Source: DATMBF01 sp035559595 | GTDB taxonomy: Bacteria; Bacteroidota; Ignavibacteria; UBA10030 | Assembly: GCA_035559595.1 (NCBI GenBank) | Contig: DATMBF010000028.1 | Location: 156,918 to 220,917, forward strand | Length of the DNA: 64,000 bases | Reading direction: 5' to 3' | In this document: positions 17,096 through 23,953 of the stretch, one piece after another | Layout of the letters: the number at the start of each line of letters is the position of its first letter | Numbering within the stretch: position 1 is the stretch's first letter | The notes under the pieces: model-generated | Seen by the model: only the letters and a program-made list of their open reading frames with translations | The model's database searches: none | Told to the model about the DNA's origin: nothing | Program-made: the position numbers and the translations under genes

Positions 17096-17631
17096 TTCCG
17101 TCGAGTGCTTTTCCGTTTCTTCGTCTTTGGTCCTACCCGAGGATTCCGCTTGGGTGATGTACCGCTCAACGATCCGCGCTCCGAGCCTCCCGATTGGGCA
17201 GAAGGAAGAATATTCTCTGTTAACGACAAGGCGATCCCTGAAAGCATCACTTCGGGACCAAGTGTTGTGAAGTCGCCGGAAAGAATCGCCCGATCTACAT
17301 TGGCATAGAGCGAGCAACCCCCTTCGCGTTCGATGATGAGACCCGACAGCTTTCCATTGTGCTCACCGACAAACGTGATCTCCCCCAACATCTTGCTCAC
17401 GACATAGCCGGTGCAAAAATGCAGCTGAAGGTGGGCGTTCGGCGTGTAGACCGAAACAAGACTGCCTTTCCTTTTGCCGATGGGTATATCGGGATAAATC
17501 TCCAGGGCCATGGAGCGCCCAGTCTTGCGGTTCTCGATTTCAAATCGATAATTGTTCCCGCGATGTTTGGGCACAACGCCAAGGATGCCCGAAATATGCT
17601 CGATATCATCGGCGCTGAATTGGAATTCCAT
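17092..17631 (-). CDS. Unknown 179-aa protein coupled to ybeY
   Basis: I do not recognise this protein. From ATG 17631 (GAAGGAAGGA upstream; an in-frame TTG at 17664 lies inside the terminator U-tract and is rejected) it has 179 residues. The first 145 look like a compact mixed alpha/beta domain (MEFQFSADDIEHISGILGVV ... ISGIALSLTENILPS). The last 30 are a basic low-complexity tail rich in Lys, Arg and Pro. No signal peptide or membrane helix. It is the first gene after the leader at 17663-17837 and is coupled by GTGA to ybeY, so a role in RNA or ribosome metabolism is possible, but this is inference from position and the basic tail only. Confidence 0.75.
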   Translation of the reverse strand: MEFQFSADDIEHISGILGVVPKHRGNNYRFEIENRKTGRSMALEIYPDIPIGKRKGSLVSVYTPNAHLQLHFCTGYVVSKMLGEITFVGEHNGKLSGLIIEREGGCSLYANVDRAILSGDFTTLGPEVMLSGIALSLTENILPSAQSGGSERGSLSGTSPKRNPRVGPKTKKRKSTRRK

Positions 17632-17662
17632 CCAACCGAATCCTTCCTTCACGGAAATGCAC

Positions 17663-17704
17663 AAAAAAACCCCGAACTCCCATCAGAGGACGTTTTCTCG
17701 GGGT
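17663..17704 (-). terminator. Terminator-like hairpin in the leader of the ybeY-topA-hprK unit (possible attenuator)
   Basis: Minus-strand RNA: 5-prime arm ACCCCGA (17704-17698), 22-nt loop, 3-prime arm TCGGGGT (17675-17669), extended by a G-U pair, then seven U. It lies only 30 bases before the ribosome-binding site of the 179-aa gene and downstream of a strong promoter, so it interrupts the leader and does not separate two complete units. An upstream segment CTCGGAGGT (17763-17755) can pair with ACCCCGAG of the 5-prime arm with one bulged A, which would undo the terminator. Confidence 0.65.
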
Positions 17705-17727
17705 ACATGAGATCGATACTGCAATCT

Positions 17728-17793
17728 TTAGGAGTCTGGCGCGTCGTTCTTGGAACCTCCGAGCCTGCAATGACGATTTCCGGCCTTCGACAT
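17728..17793 (-). other. Possible 21-residue leader peptide in the attenuator-like leader
   Basis: Within the predicted transcript starting near 17802, an ATG at 17793 opens a 21-codon frame ending TAA at 17728. The putative antiterminator strand (17763-17755) lies inside it, so ribosome movement could control folding. The ribosome-binding site is poor and the peptide has no striking codon run, so this is tentative. Confidence 0.25.
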
Positions 17794-17808
17794 GAGCCGT
17801 ACATACGC

Positions 17809-17837
17809 AATATAACCATGCTCAACCTCAGAGTCAA
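17809..17837 (-). promoter_or_regulatory. Promoter of the 179-aa gene-ybeY-smg-topA-xer-hpf-hprK unit
   Basis: Minus strand TTGACT, 17 bases, TATATT. The -35 lies at the very 3-prime end region of, and just past, the metallo-hydrolase gene. Predicted transcription start near 17802, giving a leader of about 170 nt to ATG 17631 that contains the terminator-like hairpin. No other promoter of similar quality is visible before hprK. Confidence 0.7.
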
Positions 17838-17840
17838 GGA

Positions 17841-18740
17841 TCATATCGTAATTGTCATATTCTCGGTCGCTGCTTCGCATTCGAACTTGTATCCCCTGCT
17901 TTTCACTTCCTTCTTGCACTTCTTGAGGATATCGTCCACTTTGTCGTCACTGTGGTTTTGATCGTGATGGAAAAGGTACAATCGCTTGACGTTCGCTTCC
18001 GCGGCGATCCGAAGCGTGAAGAGGTAATGTGAGTGACCCCAGCCAACACGATCAATGTACTCATCAGGGGTGTAGGTGGCATCATGAATGAGAACGTCTG
18101 CATCGCGGCAGAAGTCAACGACTCGCTGGTTGGGGTCACTATCATTCGTGGTGAATTTCTCTATCACTATCTTTTCAAAATTCGTCAACTGATCTGCTAT
18201 CCCCCGATCGAAAGGTTCATTGTCGCTGATATACACAAGGATCTTGCCTTTATACTCTAACCGATATCCGACAGTAAAGCCGGGATGATTCACGTAGATT
18301 GTGCGTACCTTCGCCTCGTAAATCCGTAGTTCCTCCTCTTCGCCGATTGGAACAAACTTGATCTTTGCTTTCAGTTCATGGAGTTGGACCGGGAAGTAGA
18401 TACGGTTCATTTGTTCGGCGATAATCTCGCTCAGAGGTTTCTCGGGTCGCTCCGTTCCGATAATAGTCAACTCATTACCCGAGATGAATGCCGGCTTGAA
18501 GAAGGGAAATCCTTGGATGTGATCCCAATGGGGGTGCGTAATCAACAGAAAGGCTTTGACCGACTCGCCGTTGCTGATCAGGTGATCGCCGAAGTTCCGA
18601 ATCCCTGTCCCTGCGTCAAAAATGATCAGCTTGTCATCGTCCAGGCGAAGTTCTAAACATGGCGTGTTGCCGCCATAACGGACCGTATGCTTGCCTGGAG
18701 TAGGAATCGAGCCTCGAACACCCCAGAATTTGAGTCTCAT
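17841..18740 (-). CDS. MBL-fold metallo-hydrolase
   Basis: 299 residues with the metallo-beta-lactamase signature THPHWDH (HxHxDH) at about residues 88-94, preceded by the family start LKFWGVRGSIPTPG and GGNTPCLEL, and followed by later ligands in HDATYTPDEY and LFHHDQNHSD. The RGSIP/GGNT type N-terminus is shared with phosphodiesterase-like and RNase Z-like MBL proteins. The exact substrate cannot be told from sequence. ATG start, 18 bases downstream of the carbonic anhydrase-like gene. Confidence 0.88.
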   Translation of the reverse strand: MRLKFWGVRGSIPTPGKHTVRYGGNTPCLELRLDDDKLIIFDAGTGIRNFGDHLISNGESVKAFLLITHPHWDHIQGFPFFKPAFISGNELTIIGTERPEKPLSEIIAEQMNRIYFPVQLHELKAKIKFVPIGEEEELRIYEAKVRTIYVNHPGFTVGYRLEYKGKILVYISDNEPFDRGIADQLTNFEKIVIEKFTTNDSDPNQRVVDFCRDADVLIHDATYTPDEYIDRVGWGHSHYLFTLRIAAEANVKRLYLFHHDQNHSDDKVDDILKKCKKEVKSRGYKFECEAATENMTITI

Positions 18741-18758
18741 AGCCGCCCTTCCGATTTG

Positions 18759-19265
18759 TTATTGCCGGTATGATTGCATGTATTTCACGTAGTTTTGTGC
18801 CGATTGAACGATGCTTTCCCGCTCAAGCGGTGTGAGGTCCCGCCGCACTTTCGCCGGAACACCTGCAACCAATGTCCCCGGTGGAACCTCAAAGCCTTCC
18901 AACACAAGGGCACCGGCCGCAACCAGAGCGTAGTCACCGATTCGCGCATTGTCAAGCACCCGTGCACCCATGCCAATGAGGCAGTAGTTCCCGACCGTTG
19001 CCCCATGAACGATCGCTGCATGTCCAATAGTCACGGAGGAACCAATGCTCAACGGATACCGATCGTGCGTCACATGCAGAACGCAATTATCCTGCACATT
19101 TGTTCTCTCCCCAATTCTGACGAAATTCACATCTCCTCGGATGACAGCATTAAACCAAACGCTTGAATCTTCGCCAATCTCAACATCTCCAATAATGTGT
19201 GCCCCCTCTGCAAGAAAAACCGAGGCGTGAATCTTCGGCACTTTTCCTTTGTAGGGAATGATCAA
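18759..19265 (-). CDS. Gamma carbonic anhydrase-like hexapeptide-repeat protein
   Basis: 168 residues of left-handed beta-helix hexapeptide repeats (for example IGDVEIGEDSSVWFNAVIRGD). Zinc ligand histidines are visible in NCVLHVTHD and IGHAAIVHG, the pattern of CamH/YrdA-type gamma carbonic anhydrases. Only some of these homologues have proven anhydrase activity. The frame extends to GTG 19316, but I choose TTG 19265: GGAGG lies 9 bases upstream, TTGA overlaps the DUF3108 stop, and the protein then starts at the usual IIPYKGKVPKI. Confidence 0.88.
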   Translation of the reverse strand: MIIPYKGKVPKIHASVFLAEGAHIIGDVEIGEDSSVWFNAVIRGDVNFVRIGERTNVQDNCVLHVTHDRYPLSIGSSVTIGHAAIVHGATVGNYCLIGMGARVLDNARIGDYALVAAGALVLEGFEVPPGTLVAGVPAKVRRDLTPLERESIVQSAQNYVKYMQSYRQ

Positions 19266-20131
19266 CGTGTGGCACCTCCGCGGTATCTTGGGGGCTCCCA
19301 TAAGGGGCGATGCCACTTCATCAACTCCACTTTAACACTGCCGAGAATGACGTTCATACGGGCCACGATGGGCATCCGTGCATCGTCATTGCTGAACCAG
19401 CCTTTGAACCCGCCGGTCAGCCCAAACACACCGACAAAGTTGGCCTCCCCCTCGAAATAGACTGTTTCGACAGGATAATCGACAGCGTCAATCTCGACGG
19501 GCTCTACCCTGTTCATAAAATTGATAAACGTGTTCACTTGGGCCGTATCGATAAACGTAGGAATATTGAGTTGTTGTGACTGACGAACATATCTTCGTGC
19601 AAAATAGAAAAGCGAGAGCCCATCCTGGCACTTGTCCGTAACACGGAAGGTGTCGATGCGCTCGACGACATACGTGCTTTTGTGCGGCTTGGTTCCCTGC
19701 TCAACAACAGCCCGCAGGCTGTCGTGATCAAATGTGAATTTACGATAGAAGATCTTCTCTTTCGAACTATCGGCGCTTATCCAGGAATAGGAGAAGATCT
19801 CCTCGTCGAATTCACTGATAAACCGAATATGGAGGTCAACAAAGGGGATGCTGGGATTGGAATCAATTGAGCAGAGCGCTTTATAGATCGTCCGACCATC
19901 ACGCTCCCACCGGTCGAGAACCTGCAGCCGGATCTTTCCAAGGTTGAAGAAAGAATAGCTGACCTTGTATTCAATATCCTCCCCCACCAACAACAATCCA
20001 TCATCCTCGACGGCCTGTCTCGTTTCTGCACGAAGCATGCTTACACTTACATCTTCCGCCTGCTTTGCTTTTGAGCCATCGCCAATGAGCATGCTCGTGC
20101 TCAAAAGCAGCGAAGAAAGGAGAGTGATCAC
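19262..20131 (-). CDS. Secreted DUF3108 protein
   Basis: 289 residues from GTG 20131, with a short signal-like hydrophobic stretch at the N-terminus. The body (EDIEYKVSYSFFNLGKIRLQVL ... GGFKGWFSNDDARMPIVARMNVILGSVKVEL) matches DUF3108, a lipid-transfer-like beta-rich periplasmic domain of unproven function. The last block, FSNDDARMPI followed by a basic/hydrophobic strand, is the most conserved part of that family. Spaced 7 bases after the S41 protease gene and coupled by TTGA to the carbonic anhydrase-like gene. Confidence 0.8.
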   Translation of the reverse strand: MITLLSSLLLSTSMLIGDGSKAKQAEDVSVSMLRAETRQAVEDDGLLLVGEDIEYKVSYSFFNLGKIRLQVLDRWERDGRTIYKALCSIDSNPSIPFVDLHIRFISEFDEEIFSYSWISADSSKEKIFYRKFTFDHDSLRAVVEQGTKPHKSTYVVERIDTFRVTDKCQDGLSLFYFARRYVRQSQQLNIPTFIDTAQVNTFINFMNRVEPVEIDAVDYPVETVYFEGEANFVGVFGLTGGFKGWFSNDDARMPIVARMNVILGSVKVELMKWHRPLWEPPRYRGGATR

Positions 20132-20138
20132 GCCGGGG

Positions 20139-21761
20139 TCAGTTCAGCTTTGCTATTTTCTCGGCCTCAGGGAAAAGGCTGACTCCCTTTTTGAACTGTG
20201 TATCCATTTCCAAAACTATCGGATACCACCCATCGTTTCCCCAGAAGGCACGGGCGATATGTGCCTTCAACCATGTCTTTATAAAGACGAGATCTTTGGT
20301 AAATTCCTTTTCGTCAATCTTGATCTCTCGTGATTCAACAAAGCTCTTGAACTCCTGGATCATCTTATCCCCCACCGAATACGTATCCCTAAATTTCTTG
20401 AAGTCTTTTGCATAGGTCGCTCTGAGGTTTAAGCCGGGTCCGTCTAAGTATTTCACGATAAACTGATAAAACATGTCGCGGTTCCTGAGAGTAGCGGCGG
20501 TCGCGGAGAGCCTTTCACTCTTAACAACGTAGTCCGGTGTGATGCCGCCACCTCCATAGACAATACGTCCGCCGTGTGTTCGAAATACTGGTTTGGCGGA
20601 ATCACTTTCGAGCTTGTGTTCAATATTATCCCCCTCGGCTTCCTCTCGCTCGAGCACCTCCCGCGTATAGGCTTCGCGTTCCTTTCCTTTGAAATCGCGC
20701 TGGATGAGCCGGCCGCTTGGCGTGTAATATTTTGCAATTGTCAGGCGGAACGCAGAACCGTCGGCGAGCTTCCATTGACGCTGCACCAGCCCTTTCCCGA
20801 AGCTCGTTTCACCGACAATAAGACCACGATCCCAGTCCTGAACAGCCCCTGCCACAATCTCACTGGCACTTGCCGAGGCAGGCCCGATGAGAATGACCAG
20901 CGGGAGTTGTTCGAATGCATCGCCGGATTTTGCAAAATACACTTCCTCAAACTCCGGCCGACGAGCCTTTGTGTACACAATCTTCTTTGGCTCACCCTTC
21001 TCACCTCCATCCAAGAACTGGTCAGCCATGCGAACCGCTTCCTCCAGATATCCACCGGGATTTCCACGCAAATCGAGAACAAGTTTTTTCATCCCCTGTT
21101 CCCTCAACTTGCGCAGTGCCCGTTCCATTTCCTGCCCCGTTTGTTCATTGAACTTATTCACACTAATGTAGCCGATCTCATCATTGATCATGATCGATGT
21201 ATCGACACTATACAAGGGAATCTCATCCCGAATAATTTCGAATACCAGCGGCTCTTTCTCCGCTGCACGAATGATCGTGACCGTTACTCTCGTCCCTTTG
21301 GGTCCACGCAACTTCTTGACGACATCCTCCTGGTTCATTCCAATGGAGGGATTGCCGTCAATCTTGACAATCTTATCATTCGAAAGAATTCCGATCTTTG
21401 CTGACGGCCCGCCGCCGATGACCTCAACGACCGTAATGGTATCATTGAGGACACGGAAGGAGATACCGATTCCTTCGAACTTGCCGCGAAACTGCTCGGT
21501 GACGTTTTCAAACGCTCGCGGGGGAATGTAGATGGAATGAGGATCAAGCTTTTCGAGCATCGAGGTGATGGCAGTCTCGGTCAATTTTCCGATTTCCACC
21601 TCTTCAACATAATACTTCTCCGTGTAGCTGAGGACGTCCTGGAACTTCCTCAGTTGCTCATACAGATTATCGCCGGAGATGAGCTGGTTGATTTCCATTC
21701 CGACAAACACACCCAAAAGCACCAGCACAGCGACAACCCAAATCGACACTTGCCTTTTCAT
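20139..21761 (-). CDS. S41-family C-terminal processing protease
   Basis: 540 residues: an N-terminal membrane anchor (about 9-25), a PDZ domain (about 85-170, with GIGISFRV and GGPSAKIGI), and the tail-specific protease domain. The catalytic Ser is in GPASASASEI and the catalytic Lys in SFGKGLVQ. A further C-terminal helical region of about 100 residues follows. These periplasmic proteases trim exported proteins. ATG at 21761 has GGAGAAG 5-11 bases upstream. Confidence 0.93.
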   Translation of the reverse strand: MKRQVSIWVVAVLVLLGVFVGMEINQLISGDNLYEQLRKFQDVLSYTEKYYVEEVEIGKLTETAITSMLEKLDPHSIYIPPRAFENVTEQFRGKFEGIGISFRVLNDTITVVEVIGGGPSAKIGILSNDKIVKIDGNPSIGMNQEDVVKKLRGPKGTRVTVTIIRAAEKEPLVFEIIRDEIPLYSVDTSIMINDEIGYISVNKFNEQTGQEMERALRKLREQGMKKLVLDLRGNPGGYLEEAVRMADQFLDGGEKGEPKKIVYTKARRPEFEEVYFAKSGDAFEQLPLVILIGPASASASEIVAGAVQDWDRGLIVGETSFGKGLVQRQWKLADGSAFRLTIAKYYTPSGRLIQRDFKGKEREAYTREVLEREEAEGDNIEHKLESDSAKPVFRTHGGRIVYGGGGITPDYVVKSERLSATAATLRNRDMFYQFIVKYLDGPGLNLRATYAKDFKKFRDTYSVGDKMIQEFKSFVESREIKIDEKEFTKDLVFIKTWLKAHIARAFWGNDGWYPIVLEMDTQFKKGVSLFPEAEKIAKLN

Positions 21762-21783
21762 AGGGCTTCTCCGAGATACCTAG

Positions 21784-23910
21784 TTATTTGATCTTCCGCA
21801 TTGTCTGCTTCAACCGCACGGTCCACGCCTTTTCAAGCGTGAATCTCCAGTGAGGAACCACAACCGAACTTTGAAATACTCTTTCGAACCCTGCTTCTGA
21901 CAGCGAAACGGTCTCGATAGGAAAACGCCAGAATGTCGTCGGGGATTCTGTTACGATACGGACTTCAAGACCAAGCCACTCGTCTTTGAGACCAAGCATC
22001 GAAAGGTTGGGGAGTTCACCTCGACTCCGCAATCGAGGGTCATCGATACGGCTATTCTGACTGAAGTAGTATCGATCGGGCGCATCACCCGCTTGAAGCC
22101 CGACATTGAATTCCACCCCGAACCAAACTTCACGGGATTGTTGTTCAAGATTCGTCAAACGATACTCGATGTCCAAATCGGACGTGCTTTGGTCAAACGT
22201 AATGGATTTCTGCACGCGAATGCGATGACAACTGTCACTTTCCCACAATCCCCCGTCGCGAGAAAGCTCGACTATCGTTTGTTTCTGTTTCTTCTTGACG
22301 CGAACGTGGTATGGCTGGTTGACAAAATCGCCGATTTCCCGATACTTGCATTTCCAGAGATCATCGAGGGTCGTTTGATCGCCAAAGAAATGATCAATCA
22401 GCGTCCCGTGGCGATACCAATCATAATTCACGTGAGTTTGTAACCCCTCCTCTTTCATCAACACGACATCGTGAATACTTATCACCTGTTGAGAGGAAGG
22501 GGAGACCGCATGTTTCAACTTCCCATGGTAACCTTCCTCCCGGCGAGAAACAATGTCGATCAAGTTAAAGGAAATGGACTTAAAATCAAGCTCGTAGATA
22601 GCACCGCCAAGATCGGGTTTGAAATAGCAATTCAGCAAGGGACTCTCGACGATAATCTCTTCCTTCCCGTCACAATCAAAATCAGTTGCCTCCGTGCGAA
22701 TGCGTTTGAGATTCTCCATGCGATCCAATTCGGTTTCGGCGGCAATTAAGTTCTTGTAAATCGGATAGCGGAGATTCGGCAGATAGAGACCACCAAAGAC
22801 TCCGTGCCAGTACGGGTCGTTGCACTGGGCGGCCCAGATCTTCTCGAACGTCTTCGCGATGCGCTTTCCTTTGTGCTTCTCCTGAACCTTCCTTGCCCGC
22901 ATCGAAACGCGCATCATCTTTTTGTGCATCTGGTTCGTCTCCGGGTATTTCGCCAGGAAGTTTCGCCAGAATCCCCCCTTGAAGAACGATTCATATTTCT
23001 CCAGCAACCCCTGGTTCTTGAGCAGGTGCTCGAATTCTTCATACAGCGTGAAGTGATGAGCCGGAAGGGCCCAGTGCATCATCTCTGCATACGAGGCGTT
23101 TGGCAAATAGGTTCGTCCAAGAGGAGCGAAGGTCTTGATAGCGTCCTTGAAATGCACGAGGTGAATCCACTCTCGATTGTCCGTCAATGCTTGAAAGAAC
23201 TCGCGCAACCATCCGTCAAGGTAAACGTGTTTGTAGGTGTTCGGCCACACACCGAATTTCTCTCCATCATCCGCAAAGACCACAAGATTCTTCCCGTCTT
23301 CGGTTGCCACACTTCGGAGATAGTCAATCGTTTTCTCTACCGGTTGAAACGGGATGGTGTATCGGAGCATTTTGCTGATGGGGAAAATCGAAATTTTCCG
23401 ACCCTGCTCCTCTGTAACGTAATGGCCAAGAAGCTCTTCTTCTGCGAATCCCGCGTATTTGAAGTGCGTATCGTCAATAACAATGTAATGCAGATCCGCG
23501 TCTGCAATAAACCGCGCGAGATGTTGTTCCCACACGCGCTCCGCTAACCACATTCCCGTCGGCCGCGCACCGAAATGCTTTTTCGTTGCCCGGGTCAACT
23601 TCATCAATTGACCGTGTTTATCGTTATCAGGGATAATGGAGAGAATCGCCTCGTAGTATGCCCCACCCATGATCTCAACTTGACCACGCTTTACAAGAGC
23701 AGCAATCCGCTTGAGCAGATCGGGACGGTGTTGCACCAGCCACTCCAGCAAAATCCCCGTATAATGCTGAGCTACCTTGACGTGCGGAAACTGCTCCAAA
23801 AGGTCAATAAAGGGACGATAGGCATGTTCATATGCATGCTCAAAGACGGAGTCGAAATTCCCAATCGGTTGGTGGTTGTGTATCCCAAGGGCGAGATTAA
23901 TGTTCTTCAT
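21784..23910 (-). CDS. GH57 4-alpha-glucanotransferase/alpha-amylase
   Basis: 708 residues from ATG 23910 (an ATG six codons upstream is also open). The N-terminal catalytic barrel has the GH57 landmarks GIHNHQP, the nucleophile region GMWLAERVWE and the acid region FADDGEKFGVWP. The C-terminal DUF1925/DUF1926-type beta domains follow (for example SVSEAGFERVFQSS-like end). Length and layout match Thermococcus-type 4-alpha-glucanotransferase, which moves maltooligosyl units in glycogen or maltodextrin metabolism. No signal peptide, so cytoplasmic. Whether it is a transferase or a hydrolase cannot be decided by eye. Confidence 0.88.
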   Translation of the reverse strand: MKNINLALGIHNHQPIGNFDSVFEHAYEHAYRPFIDLLEQFPHVKVAQHYTGILLEWLVQHRPDLLKRIAALVKRGQVEIMGGAYYEAILSIIPDNDKHGQLMKLTRATKKHFGARPTGMWLAERVWEQHLARFIADADLHYIVIDDTHFKYAGFAEEELLGHYVTEEQGRKISIFPISKMLRYTIPFQPVEKTIDYLRSVATEDGKNLVVFADDGEKFGVWPNTYKHVYLDGWLREFFQALTDNREWIHLVHFKDAIKTFAPLGRTYLPNASYAEMMHWALPAHHFTLYEEFEHLLKNQGLLEKYESFFKGGFWRNFLAKYPETNQMHKKMMRVSMRARKVQEKHKGKRIAKTFEKIWAAQCNDPYWHGVFGGLYLPNLRYPIYKNLIAAETELDRMENLKRIRTEATDFDCDGKEEIIVESPLLNCYFKPDLGGAIYELDFKSISFNLIDIVSRREEGYHGKLKHAVSPSSQQVISIHDVVLMKEEGLQTHVNYDWYRHGTLIDHFFGDQTTLDDLWKCKYREIGDFVNQPYHVRVKKKQKQTIVELSRDGGLWESDSCHRIRVQKSITFDQSTSDLDIEYRLTNLEQQSREVWFGVEFNVGLQAGDAPDRYYFSQNSRIDDPRLRSRGELPNLSMLGLKDEWLGLEVRIVTESPTTFWRFPIETVSLSEAGFERVFQSSVVVPHWRFTLEKAWTVRLKQTMRKIK

Positions 23911-23953
23911 GCAGATGCGTGACCCCATTTCATTCAGCGTGAATAGTCTGACG

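Noticed and set aside
17649..17837. 62-codon frame reading through the terminator hairpin before the 179-aa gene
   Set aside because: It covers promoter, leader and U-tract and has no recognisable protein character.
17728..17844. 38-codon frame with an ATGA overlap after the metallo-hydrolase gene, followed by a terminator
   Set aside because: The same bases hold a TTGACT-N17-TATATT promoter, and the frame has no family resemblance; a non-coding leader explains the sequence better.
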